This document shows, piece by piece, positions 1 through 9,398 of a DNA stretch of 64,000 nucleotides. A program made the translations under genes and the position numbers. This stretch comes from Thiotrichaceae bacterium UBA973. Its GTDB lineage: Bacteria; Pseudomonadota; Gammaproteobacteria; Eutrophobiales; Eutrophobiaceae. Position 1 is the first letter of the stretch. Every line of letters begins with the position of its first letter. A model generated the notes under the pieces. It saw nothing but the letters and a program-made list of their open reading frames with translations. It had not been told where the DNA came from and ran no database searches. Location: contig DBBX01000027.1 in NCBI GenBank assembly GCA_002292815.1, positions 80,949 through 144,948 on the forward strand. The letters run 5' to 3'.

Positions 1-1532
1 TCTATATAGTCGGCTTCACCGTAAACTAACCAGCAACCACTCTGCCCTAATAAACCTGTCACCGCAGCTAGTATTGCACCGGGTCTATACAAATCATCGG
101 AATTCAACCAGCCAATAATTTCACCACTGCTGTGAGACAATCCCTTGTTTATAGCATCTGCTTGACCATCGTCAGATTCTGATATCCAGTAAATATCATT
201 TCCGTAGGACTTTAATATTTCTACACTGCCATCTGTTGAGCCACCATCAATGATAATAACTTCCATGCTTGGATAGTCTTGTTCAAGAATGCTATCAATG
301 CATTCTCGGAGAAAACGCGACTGTTGGTATGACGGCACGATAATACTTACGAGTGGGAATTCATCAATTTTTTTCTCTAGTCTTTTACTTGACCAGTGAT
401 TCGGATTATCAAATACTGCAGGCGCTTTGCGTAATGCATCAGCCAATATAGGTATTACATTTGTCTTATTGAAATTTGACAACCTACTACGTCCCTTCTC
501 TACTAACTCTTTACAAAGACTATCGTCCTGCCAAAGTCGTTGCATCGCTGCCGCAATTTCTTCAGGGATTTCAGGATTAAAATATATTGCACTGTCGCCA
601 GCAACCTCCGGCAAACTCGTTCGATCAGAACAAGCAATAGGGCAATCACTGGCCATTGCTTCGATAAGCGGTATACCAAAGCCCTCAAAATAAGAAGGAA
701 ATACTAGGCCTCGGGCACGACGATAAAGAATTGGCATATACTGTTCATCCACATAACCAAGCCATGTAACAGCACTTTCTAAATTTAAGTCCTTGATGGT
801 TCTGATTAACTCTTTATGAGCCTTGTGCTCCCACCCTGTAAACACTAAATGTAGATCCGGCACAGTCTTTCGTACAATAGCTAAGGACTTCAACAATCCC
901 AGATGATTTTTATGTGGCCACGTGTTTGCGGGATAAAGCAGATACCGTAAAGGCAACTTGTCCAATAATGCAACAGGCAAAGTTCCTCCTGTCGTGTTAT
1001 TAAGAAACTGTTGTGACAAGATGGGCGGTGTCAAAATGATTTTATCACGAGGAATTCCCAAAAATGTTTCTGCCTCTTCAGCTACGAATTCCGAAATCAC
1101 ACAAAGCGTTTGTGCTGCTCTAGCAGGCCATTCCCAATACTGTGCGCGATTTCTTAATTCAATAAGATTAAAATTTTCTGGATAACTACGGTGCTGCAGA
1201 TCAACCAAAAGAACAACCATAGGACAGCAAGCCGTTTCTACACCCGGATTCATCAACGGTGCGAACAGCACATCAAACTCACCATGTCGATAGTGATTCT
1301 CTATTTCATTACTCTGCCAACGCGTAGACACAACACGTATCCTATGGCTAGAATCGTCAAACAGGTGCTTAATAGCGTTGTTTACGAAATAGGTAAATAA
1401 CAGATCCGTTTCTCGGTTCAGTCCGTCCAAGAGGCTTAGGACCAAAGGCATAATGCCCCCAACACTACCTGGGTTAAGTGGTGTCAGATTAACGCCAACC
1501 CTAATAGGTTTTTTTTCTATTGGTAAGACCAT
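1..1532 (-). CDS. Two-domain glycosyltransferase (GT4 followed by GT2), partial at the left edge
   Basis: The reading frame is open from an ATG at 1532 to the window edge, about 510 codons, so the C-terminus is missing. The N-terminal part (residues 1 to about 375) is a GT4-type retaining glycosyltransferase, with the family signature FPSYFEGFGIPLIEAMA containing the E-x7-E pair. From about residue 392 a second, GT2-type domain begins with VSIIVPSYQQS, followed by IIDGGSTDG and the metal-binding NSDD. Fusions of this kind assemble surface polysaccharides in the cytoplasm by adding two sugars in sequence from nucleotide-sugar donors. The acceptor and donors cannot be read from the sequence. 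It ends a run of polysaccharide genes on the same strand. Confidence 0.85.
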   Translation of the reverse strand, partial: MVLPIEKKPIRVGVNLTPLNPGSVGGIMPLVLSLLDGLNRETDLLFTYFVNNAIKHLFDDSSHRIRVVSTRWQSNEIENHYRHGEFDVLFAPLMNPGVETACCPMVVLLVDLQHRSYPENFNLIELRNRAQYWEWPARAAQTLCVISEFVAEEAETFLGIPRDKIILTPPILSQQFLNNTTGGTLPVALLDKLPLRYLLYPANTWPHKNHLGLLKSLAIVRKTVPDLHLVFTGWEHKAHKELIRTIKDLNLESAVTWLGYVDEQYMPILYRRARGLVFPSYFEGFGIPLIEAMASDCPIACSDRTSLPEVAGDSAIYFNPEIPEEIAAAMQRLWQDDSLCKELVEKGRSRLSNFNKTNVIPILADALRKAPAVFDNPNHWSSKRLEKKIDEFPLVSIIVPSYQQSRFLRECIDSILEQDYPSMEVIIIDGGSTDGSVEILKSYGNDIYWISESDDGQADAINKGLSHSSGEIIGWLNSDDLYRPGAILAAVTGLLGQSGCWLVYGEADYI

Positions 1533-1549
1533 AAATATTTAGTATTACT

Positions 1550-3448
1550 CTATATTTTTCTAAATAAAATGATGCCGGTGGATATATAGATTGCAGTATA
1601 CTTATCTACGTCTTTCCATTTATCCAACTTAATTGTAGCGACTACATATTTTGGCAATGGGAGATTTGAGACCATTGAAGCATTACTAACACCCACATGT
1701 CTAAAACTTATATTTCTTTCACCATTGTATCCCGCCTTTGAAAGCATCCATAAAGGGTATTCCCAACCTCCCTCATTACAATATATTCCTACAACCTTTT
1801 GCTTTTCTAATTGTAAGATACTTATTACATTCATGAATTCTTGATAGACATCTTTTGTATTCTTGAAATAAAACTCAGCTCGATCTTTATAATACCAATC
1901 GAGAGATATTAAGGAGCGAGTTTTGTTAGCAAAAGTAAAAATCAAACCATAGCAAAACAAACATATAAGAATCACATAACTGAAGCGTTTTCCGATAGCC
2001 CTATATTCTGTTGTTGTAATTGCAATTGCAATTAATGGTGCGGCCATTGCGAATAATGGCGTGTGAAGCCTGCTTGCCCATGGTTGCCATTTTAATAAGA
2101 AGAAAAAGAGTAAAGCGCCTAGTATTAGGCTAATAGCGTACCATGTCGTGCGATAATAATATCCCTTCAATAATAATAGTGGCAATAGAATCAGTGTGAG
2201 AAAAATAATTAGCATATGAATTAAATTCCCAGCAAAATCTTCATGCCAATTATACGGAATATAAAAAGTAGTGCCTTGCAAGGTTGTTCGAGGATTATTC
2301 AGTTGAGAACCTAGCACATCCTTCAAAGTTTTTTCCAAAACATTATTAATTAGGATTGAAGGTGTGCCTATGTGTAACGCACCATTTCTTACAGTATTCG
2401 CAAGCAAAGCGGCAGGAGACGCATCCTCGTTATATAATTGTTTTACTTCGGTTGATAAAGGATGTCCGTACAGTTTAAAGTTGCGTGAAAAGTGTCCCGC
2501 ATTCAGTACAAGAGCAATAAAGACTATTAGCGAAAGTTTTACTACAACTTCTTGAATCCGAGCCCGATTAACGCCGCATTCTATAAATAGTGGGATAGCT
2601 AGTATTGTGCCTACGGCAGCACAATATATATAGGCTGTACCTTTAGTCATAAGCGCTAACCCCAACGCAATGGTTCCAAAGAGAATATTTTCAAAACTAA
2701 AATTTCTTTGAATGCGAAGCATGAATAATGCAAAAGACATTATAAAACTAGATACAACCAAATCATTTTGTGTACTCGAAGCCTGTAGTACTCCCATCGG
2801 TAAAGTCGCAATAATAAATGCTGTTATTAGCTGCTGTCTTTTATCAAGACCTAGTTCAGCAGCAATAACAAAACCAAGGCAAACAATCACAAGAAAGCTG
2901 ACCCACTGAACGAGATTTGCATACCAGTCTGAACCTGTTAAAACCTGTAAATGCATAATTGCAAACTCTGCAAGCGGTGCTAAGTAATTCTGTCTCGTAA
3001 TCGAGGTAGGATAAAATGATACATCGTTGTTATTTATCCAATGTACCACTCGAGACATATGATAAGTCATTGAGTCCGAGGTATTAGGTGGATGCAAGAT
3101 AGCGGTTAAAAATGTTGCTGCCAAAATCAAAACTATCGCTGCTGTAAGAAGATAGGTTTGAGAAGAATACTCATGCGCTTCCTGAATTTTTAATACTTCA
3201 GTGTTCCGAAACTTTGAAATGATAGCTAACAAAGAAATGAAGAATAGAACCCACATTATTAATACACACGAAAAAGAAATACTATTAATTGCTGATAGAA
3301 ATTCTGTCGAAATTAAAATGAATGTAAAAACCACTAGATGTGCTTTGATTAATGCTTCTAAGATAGTTTCCACTTTCAGTTGTCGCGTGAAAACAATCAT
3401 CAGTGCAATATATGAACTTACAGGTAAAAGTAACAGCGAGAAACTCAT
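1550..3448 (-). CDS. Polytopic membrane protein, GT-C/ArnT-like glycosyltransferase candidate
   Basis: The 632-residue protein has about a dozen hydrophobic segments over most of its length and a short soluble C-terminal part. A loop after the third or fourth segment contains HPPNTSDSMTYHMSRVVHW. An acidic residue in the first large periplasmic loop is what GT-C enzymes (PMT/ArnT/GT39-like) use for catalysis. These enzymes transfer sugars from polyprenyl-phosphate donors on the periplasmic face of the inner membrane. It sits 17 bp upstream of the GT4-GT2 gene, among other glycan genes. The GT-C assignment rests on topology and the acidic loop only. A polymerase-like or unknown membrane function is possible. 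Confidence 0.55.
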   Translation of the reverse strand: MSFSLLLLPVSSYIALMIVFTRQLKVETILEALIKAHLVVFTFILISTEFLSAINSISFSCVLIMWVLFFISLLAIISKFRNTEVLKIQEAHEYSSQTYLLTAAIVLILAATFLTAILHPPNTSDSMTYHMSRVVHWINNNDVSFYPTSITRQNYLAPLAEFAIMHLQVLTGSDWYANLVQWVSFLVIVCLGFVIAAELGLDKRQQLITAFIIATLPMGVLQASSTQNDLVVSSFIMSFALFMLRIQRNFSFENILFGTIALGLALMTKGTAYIYCAAVGTILAIPLFIECGVNRARIQEVVVKLSLIVFIALVLNAGHFSRNFKLYGHPLSTEVKQLYNEDASPAALLANTVRNGALHIGTPSILINNVLEKTLKDVLGSQLNNPRTTLQGTTFYIPYNWHEDFAGNLIHMLIIFLTLILLPLLLLKGYYYRTTWYAISLILGALLFFFLLKWQPWASRLHTPLFAMAAPLIAIAITTTEYRAIGKRFSYVILICLFCYGLIFTFANKTRSLISLDWYYKDRAEFYFKNTKDVYQEFMNVISILQLEKQKVVGIYCNEGGWEYPLWMLSKAGYNGERNISFRHVGVSNASMVSNLPLPKYVVATIKLDKWKDVDKYTAIYISTGIILFRKI

Positions 3449-3530
3449 CTTATACTTTAATGCTCTCTATTTTTAAGAATAGTTTATTTAAAGACATACG
3501 CGGAACTATTATTGACCACCATATTTTTTT

Positions 3531-4787
3531 CTATAGAAGAGAATGATACAGATCAATATATTTTTTTGCTTGTAGATCAGATGAGAAATTTTTAATCGCA
3601 GTCTCTCTACATCTATCACGTAGGGAATATTCTGTTGCTGGTGTATTTAAAAAACTTTCAATCGCTTCTACTATTGCTTTTACCGTCAATTCTTTAACCA
3701 GATAACCTGATAACCCAGGTTTAACCAAGTCACTTAAACCTCCTTGGTCAAATGCGACAACTGGTGTGCCGCAAGAAATTGATTCCAGCACTGTATTTGG
3801 TAAATTATCTTCACGGGAAGGCGCAATAAATAAATCAGCAGCACTATAAACCATAGGCATTCTCTCTTCTATATCAACATAACCGAGATGAATATGATTC
3901 TTCGATAATTCCTGCTGTGGGGCACCACCACCTACCGTTAGCAAGAAGATATTTTTAGAACTAGCAATTGTTTTTAAAGCCTCTACAAGTATATCAAACC
4001 CTTTTCTGTGATTATCCAGCCCATCAGCTACAAATAAGAGAACTTGTGTATCTTCTGGTATGCCAAGTAATTTTCTGGCTTTTAATCTATTTCGTGGCTT
4101 AAATATATTTATATCTAATCCATTTGAAATACAATGAATCTCATAATTCATAAGTAGTTTACTACGCCTAGCTGTTTCGGCCAGCCAGCGACTTGGTGCT
4201 ACGATGCACACGCGATCTCTAAAGTATTTATTATATGAATAAGATTTTGAAGAAAAACTTTTATTCGAAATATCATTGGCACTACGATTATCGAGTTGAG
4301 GACAGTTCCCACAATTATTGATATAACCGTTACAATTATTAGAATAATGACATCCACCTGTAAAAGCATTCATATCATGCAATGTCCATACAATTGGTTT
4401 ATTTTGAGGTATCGATGAGAAGAAATCGTTGTAATTAAACATATCAGAGATCCAGTGCAAATTAATAATGTCAGCATTGAAATCGATATCACTCAACCTT
4501 ACGCCTTCGGAAAGCGTTGCCGTAGAAAATCTCTCAAATCCTTCTGGTCTGTTTTTTAAATATTTTTTATTTGCAGCTTCCTCTCGAAGAAATAAACGAC
4601 GACGTCTTATTCGGGAAAATAAATTACGTCTTTGCCATGTCCATTTTAAATAACCAGGTTTGTCAGTATCTCCTTCCCTATAAAGAAAACGGCTTTCAAT
4701 GTTTTCTTTACACAACCCCATATGCAATCGTTGTGCGGCAATAGCTGCACCACCGACCAACAGAGTATTAAGATGAAGAACGCGCAT
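3531..4787 (-). CDS. GT4 glycosyltransferase, WcaC-like
   Basis: This is a 418-residue cytoplasmic glycosyltransferase. It begins MRVLHLNTLLVGGAAIAAQR, typical of GT4 enzymes of the colanic acid WcaC kind. The acceptor domain carries NLHWISDMF, WTLHDMNAFTGGCHY and a cysteine cluster (C-x-Y-x4-CGNCPQL) often found in this subfamily. The C-terminal nucleotide-sugar domain has APSREDNLPNTVLESISCGT, which includes the conserved glutamates. It probably adds one hexose to a growing surface glycan on a lipid carrier. It lies between the membrane protein and the radical SAM fusion gene, with AT-rich spacers on each side. Confidence 0.85.
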   Translation of the reverse strand: MRVLHLNTLLVGGAAIAAQRLHMGLCKENIESRFLYREGDTDKPGYLKWTWQRRNLFSRIRRRRLFLREEAANKKYLKNRPEGFERFSTATLSEGVRLSDIDFNADIINLHWISDMFNYNDFFSSIPQNKPIVWTLHDMNAFTGGCHYSNNCNGYINNCGNCPQLDNRSANDISNKSFSSKSYSYNKYFRDRVCIVAPSRWLAETARRSKLLMNYEIHCISNGLDINIFKPRNRLKARKLLGIPEDTQVLLFVADGLDNHRKGFDILVEALKTIASSKNIFLLTVGGGAPQQELSKNHIHLGYVDIEERMPMVYSAADLFIAPSREDNLPNTVLESISCGTPVVAFDQGGLSDLVKPGLSGYLVKELTVKAIVEAIESFLNTPATEYSLRDRCRETAIKNFSSDLQAKKYIDLYHSLL

Positions 4788-4925
4788 TAAGTTTATTTTT
4801 TAATAAATAAGAAATATTTTTATTTGTCGCAATATATAATATTGTTAGATATATTTCTCGAACGTGTTTAATAATATTTTGGTGCAAAAATGAGACAGCA
4901 TAAATCATTACGCACTTCTAATTAC

Positions 4926-7094
4926 TCAATGAATTAATGATAACTTATCATTAACCCTGTCTTCCCAACGACCACTTGTTAATGATTCAAACGTAATAAG
5001 ATTGGATAATTTCCCAATATCATTTAAATATGACCACACTTTCCCACCATTAGTATAATCAATTGCTAAATATGGAATATTTAATGTTTCAGAAAAGACT
5101 ACGGAATGGTACCTTGTGCAGATATTCAGTTTACTACCTAACATATTTTTAATGATTGAATCTGCTGAATGTATTTTATTATCATTTATGACGTTGCTAT
5201 CTTTAAAATACTTATCGCATAACATTCTATTGAATTGTCTATCATCACCCCCAACCACAAATGTATGCATTGGTAATAAATGAGGGGTTAAACCAGTTTT
5301 CTTGCTAATAGATTTAACAATTTCAGATAATTGATTTTCATACATACTTTTTACATTATCAACATCCACGTGTGATTCATCTAAAACATATTCATTTGGT
5401 AAATCCCTTAAAAAACAACAAAATTTATTGCCATTTTCTTCTGCTATTAATGTATTTTTCCTTGTCCTTACATAGTTTATAGCTGGATCTTGAATTAATT
5501 GTGCATCTACTCTCTTCTCATTTTCATAGATCCAGTTCAATGAAGCTGCATCCCTAACCCGAACCACACTAGCTAAGCGAACAATTTCTTTAACTGCATC
5601 ACTATATCTACTTCCTATGAGCGGCCCTATTCCGCAACCTTCCAGTACGGTTATAGATCCTGATTTTTGGCCTAAAATAAATGCCTGCATTATTACGCCG
5701 AGTGTTTCAATATGCATCAGCGGCCCACCACCCATCATAATCACATCGGCATCAACACACGCTTTACTATATTCCTCTGAATATGTATCAATGATTACTT
5801 CATTTACACATCCTAATTCCTGCAGTGTTTTTTTTGTTACAAATGGATATAAGCTGGCGATAGAAATAATTATTTTATTATTATGATTTTTAATATTTCT
5901 AATTATTTCTGCCAGAATTGCTTTGTCTCCTACTGTTTCAGTCCCATACCATCCTACTATTAATACTCGTTTTATATCCAACCAATCTATTGCACATGGA
6001 ATAGCAGATACGCATGCAATAGATTTAGGCATTAACACATCAATATTAAATTTATTAATATAACTGTTTTTTTGTTTAACCTGAACAAGAGAACTTAATT
6101 TTGGAAACGCATGATAATCATGTACACAACTATCACAATTATCTTTAATGATATTATTTCGAATATCTATATTAGACTTATATAGATCGAGAGCTGAGTT
6201 TTCACTACATGAACCAATAACAGGAGATTTTGGTGAACAATATATTAAATCGCCTCTGCAATCCAATACGACTGCATTAATTTGGTAGGGACATCCTGAC
6301 TGGCGTTTTTTCCCCTCAAATATCATTTTCCTGATATTTGAGTATGTTTCTTTTACACTAATGTCTTTTTCATATGTATGTTCTAGTTTAAAGAAAAATA
6401 AAGCGATATTATATTTTTCATCATCATCAAAATTTTTTATAGATGCATTAAGATCTTCGTTATAGAGCCTATCAATAAATTCCGCCACGCGGAATTTTGC
6501 ATATATATCGTTCTGAATACAAAAATCTAAAACGTCATCTACATACCATACGTTTTCTTTAACTATAGTACAGCCTATACTCAGCGGTATATTTGCATTA
6601 TTTTTAACATGATTAATGACCTGTAGGGCGCTCTCAAAATTACCTTCTCTAGACCTAACCTCATCATGAACATGACCTACGCCATCTAAAGACACCATTA
6701 CATTAAAATTTACATTTTCTTTAGCACATACAGCTTCACAATCATCAATTTGCTTTATAACTTTCTGCGTCTGTATTGCATTTGTTATTATTCCAATTGA
6801 CTCTGTCCCTTCTTTTTTAGCGAACACTTGAACAATATCTGGCAAATCATCACGTAGCGTAGGCTCTCCACCAGATATTCCAACATTAGAAAGGTTCTTA
6901 AATAAATCATCGTTTAATATATTCTCTAGTTCTTCTGGTGTAAGCTCCTTATCTTTTTTTCTCTTCCAAATGTTACACATCTTACATTTTGAATTACATA
7001 TATCATTAGCCATAAAATTCAGGGTTACTGGATATCTTAATATCTTCTTATCAAGATATTCTTTGATTGAATATTTAATTCGTCTATAAATCAT
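4926..7094 (-). CDS. Radical SAM / polysaccharide pyruvyl transferase fusion
   Basis: This 722-residue protein joins two enzymes. Residues 1 to about 350 form a radical SAM domain, with C33-x3-C37-x2-C40 binding the catalytic iron-sulfur cluster and ISGGEPTLRDD (G75-P78) contacting SAM. A cysteine-rich SPASM-like tail follows (SGCPY, DCRGDLIYC, GSCSEN, NCDSC) that may hold auxiliary clusters. From about residue 375 a polysaccharide pyruvyl transferase (CsaB/WcaK-like) domain begins: VLIVGWYGTETVGDKAI, then MMGGGPLMH, GCGIGPL, and TRYHSVVFSETLNIP near the end. The second half would place ketal-pyruvate on a sugar. What the radical SAM half modifies is unknown. The gene is strikingly AT-rich even against its neighbours. 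Confidence 0.85.
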   Translation of the reverse strand: MIYRRIKYSIKEYLDKKILRYPVTLNFMANDICNSKCKMCNIWKRKKDKELTPEELENILNDDLFKNLSNVGISGGEPTLRDDLPDIVQVFAKKEGTESIGIITNAIQTQKVIKQIDDCEAVCAKENVNFNVMVSLDGVGHVHDEVRSREGNFESALQVINHVKNNANIPLSIGCTIVKENVWYVDDVLDFCIQNDIYAKFRVAEFIDRLYNEDLNASIKNFDDDEKYNIALFFFKLEHTYEKDISVKETYSNIRKMIFEGKKRQSGCPYQINAVVLDCRGDLIYCSPKSPVIGSCSENSALDLYKSNIDIRNNIIKDNCDSCVHDYHAFPKLSSLVQVKQKNSYINKFNIDVLMPKSIACVSAIPCAIDWLDIKRVLIVGWYGTETVGDKAILAEIIRNIKNHNNKIIISIASLYPFVTKKTLQELGCVNEVIIDTYSEEYSKACVDADVIMMGGGPLMHIETLGVIMQAFILGQKSGSITVLEGCGIGPLIGSRYSDAVKEIVRLASVVRVRDAASLNWIYENEKRVDAQLIQDPAINYVRTRKNTLIAEENGNKFCCFLRDLPNEYVLDESHVDVDNVKSMYENQLSEIVKSISKKTGLTPHLLPMHTFVVGGDDRQFNRMLCDKYFKDSNVINDNKIHSADSIIKNMLGSKLNICTRYHSVVFSETLNIPYLAIDYTNGGKVWSYLNDIGKLSNLITFESLTSGRWEDRVNDKLSLIH

Positions 7095-7187
7095 TGATTA
7101 TTATTGTGAACTTATAAATATATTTTTATTATAGTAATTCTATCTTGATCCTGAACAATTTAAGAAAAACATGAAAATTTTTCTTTA

Positions 7188-8381
7188 TTAATTCAAGCTC
7201 CATTCGCCATTTAACTGAACTGGAGCCATTCCAACAAAACATCCTTTAACCGATAATAATTTAGCTGCAAAATGTTGCGATAACACCTCTATTCTGGCTT
7301 CGTCCATTATTGATACTGACATGTAATAATTGCCAGGATTAAGATTCAAAGCAGGAAGTAAGATATTTATATCTATCTTTTTACCAATATTATTAATTTT
7401 CACTTTGTTAAACGATGAATCACATTGCGCAACTACTTCCATGAGGTGGTTTAAAATCAAGATGCAACAAACAGGGTTTAGTTTGGATTTATCTATAGAA
7501 ACTTCAATATGTATATTGACATTATCAAGATAATCAAACTCAACTGACGATTTCCCATTAACACTCACATCAATTCTATCAATAGTAGCCTTGCCATTTC
7601 CGGTAATAGATTTTTTTGTCTTATCGAACAAGGATGTATATACATTGATTCCTTTTGGTATATCCTGACCATAAAAAACTATATTGCCTTTATCTAGCAC
7701 ACATAATTTATTTGCTACTCTGGCAATCTGAGGAATGGAATGAGAAACAAAAATTATGACTGTATTTTCATAAATCTCGCGTATTCTATTAAAACATTTT
7801 GCATTGAAACCAATATCGCCAACAGCTAAAACTTCATCCACAATTAAAACATCTGGTTCCATCTGAACTGCTATAGAAAAGCCAAGTCTGGTTTTCATGC
7901 CTGAGCTATAACTCGCTACTGGTGTATCTAAAAATTCTCCGATTTCTGAAAACTCAACTATTGCGTCAAATTTATCCTGAATCTCCTTTTTACTCAGCCC
8001 TAGCATAGCGCCATTAATGAATATATTTTCTCTCCCTGTAAGCACTGGATTAAAACCAGCCGCTAATTCAATCATGGCGCATACTCTACCTCTTATTTCT
8101 ATTCTTCCTTGGTCTGGTTTAATTAAACCGTTCAATAATTTCAATAACGTGCTTTTGCCCGCTCCGTTACAGCCAATTAACCCAAGACACTCTCCTCTTT
8201 TAAGATTAAATGAAATATTATTTACTGCCCAAAACTCATCATCCCTTAGTCTATTATTCTCTGATGAATCTATTTTTAGTTCCTTGTAAATATCATTAAG
8301 CCCATACCACAATGATTTTTTTAAATCTTTGCAGAATTTTTTGGATACCCCGTCTACAACAACAAGCTCATCATTTTTCAT
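7188..8381 (-). CDS. wzt: ABC transporter ATP-binding protein, Wzt-like, with C-terminal glycan-binding domain
   Basis: The 397-residue ATPase subunit of a polysaccharide exporter. Walker A is GCNGAGKST (residues 70-78), the signature is YSSGMKTRLG, Walker B is DVLIVDEVLAVGD, and the switch histidine is in FVSHS. After the nucleotide-binding domain (to about residue 250) a beta-rich region of roughly 130 residues follows. This matches the Wzt C-terminal domain, which in O9a-type systems recognises the finished chain's end before export. The gene abuts the permease gene (3 bp gap), so the two form one transporter. The extra domain suggests export of a chain-terminated O-antigen rather than a teichoic-acid-type export. 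Confidence 0.9.
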   Translation of the reverse strand: MKNDELVVVDGVSKKFCKDLKKSLWYGLNDIYKELKIDSSENNRLRDDEFWAVNNISFNLKRGECLGLIGCNGAGKSTLLKLLNGLIKPDQGRIEIRGRVCAMIELAAGFNPVLTGRENIFINGAMLGLSKKEIQDKFDAIVEFSEIGEFLDTPVASYSSGMKTRLGFSIAVQMEPDVLIVDEVLAVGDIGFNAKCFNRIREIYENTVIIFVSHSIPQIARVANKLCVLDKGNIVFYGQDIPKGINVYTSLFDKTKKSITGNGKATIDRIDVSVNGKSSVEFDYLDNVNIHIEVSIDKSKLNPVCCILILNHLMEVVAQCDSSFNKVKINNIGKKIDINILLPALNLNPGNYYMSVSIMDEARIEVLSQHFAAKLLSVKGCFVGMAPVQLNGEWSLN

Positions 8382-8384
8382 AAA

Positions 8385-9233
8385 TCATGACCCCATTCTA
8401 GATACCAAATGTGGTATTGCTAATCTAAATAAAACCCAACCAGCGACCAAAAACAGAATTGAAATACATGTTACCAATATAAATTGATTGGTATAAATTT
8501 CATTACTACCAATTAAAAGACTTCTTGTGGTTGCCAGCAAAGGCGTGACTGGATTATATTTCACTAAATCAAATACATCTTGATTTGAACTTGAATAAAT
8601 AACTGGGGTTATAAAAAACCAAAGTGTCGTTAACATGGTTAAACTTTTACCTACATCTCGATAAAGCAGGCCAAATGGCAACAACAAGACGCCTATAACT
8701 GTCCCAAACAATACAATGGACATTACTCCGATTGGCACAAAAATGAATTGTAGCGTTATTTGAACATCGTAATAAATAAATGTAATTACCAAGAGAATAC
8801 TTCTTATTAAAAAATTGAATAGAACTTCACCAATACCCGCAACAATTAATGCTTCTCGGGTAAACATTATTTTTTTCAGCATTGTGATTGATTTGTCTGC
8901 TTGATTTAATGGTGAGTTAATTGAGTCCGTAAACACCTGCCATAAAACCATTCCTGAGATCACGTACAATACATAAGGGCCCTCTATGTTTTCGATGCTT
9001 AAGACTCTTTTGTTACTCAGGTAAACAAATATAGATGTCGTAAATATTGCTGGTAATACTGCCCAAAGGGAACCTAAATATGTTTGTCTATATTGGGATG
9101 AAATATTTCTAACCATTAGCACAATAGACAATTCATATGATGTTTTAAGATCGTTAATCATTAACTGTATAAATGATCGGACATCTTTTAATTGTGGCTC
9201 TGAGTTATAAATTCTTGTTTTTAACTTGGTCAT
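8385..9233 (-). CDS. wzm: ABC transporter permease, Wzm-like
   Basis: A 282-residue ABC2-type membrane protein with six predicted transmembrane segments, after a cytoplasmic N-terminal stretch that contains LGSLWAVLPAIF, a hallmark of polysaccharide exporters (Wzm/TagG/KpsM). It would form the inner membrane channel that moves undecaprenyl-linked glycan from cytoplasm to periplasm, powered by the ATPase encoded immediately downstream. The presence of this pair, with no Wzx or Wzy recognised in the window, argues for the ABC-dependent route of O-antigen or capsule export. The gene follows a 165-bp spacer that contains an inverted repeat. Confidence 0.9.
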   Translation of the reverse strand: MTKLKTRIYNSEPQLKDVRSFIQLMINDLKTSYELSIVLMVRNISSQYRQTYLGSLWAVLPAIFTTSIFVYLSNKRVLSIENIEGPYVLYVISGMVLWQVFTDSINSPLNQADKSITMLKKIMFTREALIVAGIGEVLFNFLIRSILLVITFIYYDVQITLQFIFVPIGVMSIVLFGTVIGVLLLPFGLLYRDVGKSLTMLTTLWFFITPVIYSSSNQDVFDLVKYNPVTPLLATTRSLLIGSNEIYTNQFILVTCISILFLVAGWVLFRLAIPHLVSRMGS

Positions 9234-9278
9234 ATAAAACCATTAATTGAATTTCAATTTGTTTTCTTCATATTTAAA

Positions 9279-9295
9279 ACACTAATATTTAGTGT
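9279..9295. repeat. Inverted repeat upstream of wzm
   Basis: Arms ACACTAA and TTAGTGT are separated by TAT, a perfect 7-bp inverted repeat 46 bp upstream of the wzm start and downstream of the regulator gene. It may be an operator or a weak hairpin. Its sequence differs from the palindrome in front of the regulator, so a shared protein is not indicated. Confidence 0.35.
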
Positions 9296-9398
9296 GTCGA
9301 GGTTGTTATCATAATTTCCCACGCTACCGCCATACTATATTTATTACGATACAGTTTGTGTTTGCTTTTCTTATCTTTTAATTACTCTTTCTAGTTTT

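Noticed and set aside
4788..4925. Small gene or RNA in the AT-rich spacer
   Set aside because: Only runs of A and T were seen, with no start with a ribosome site and no stable hairpin.
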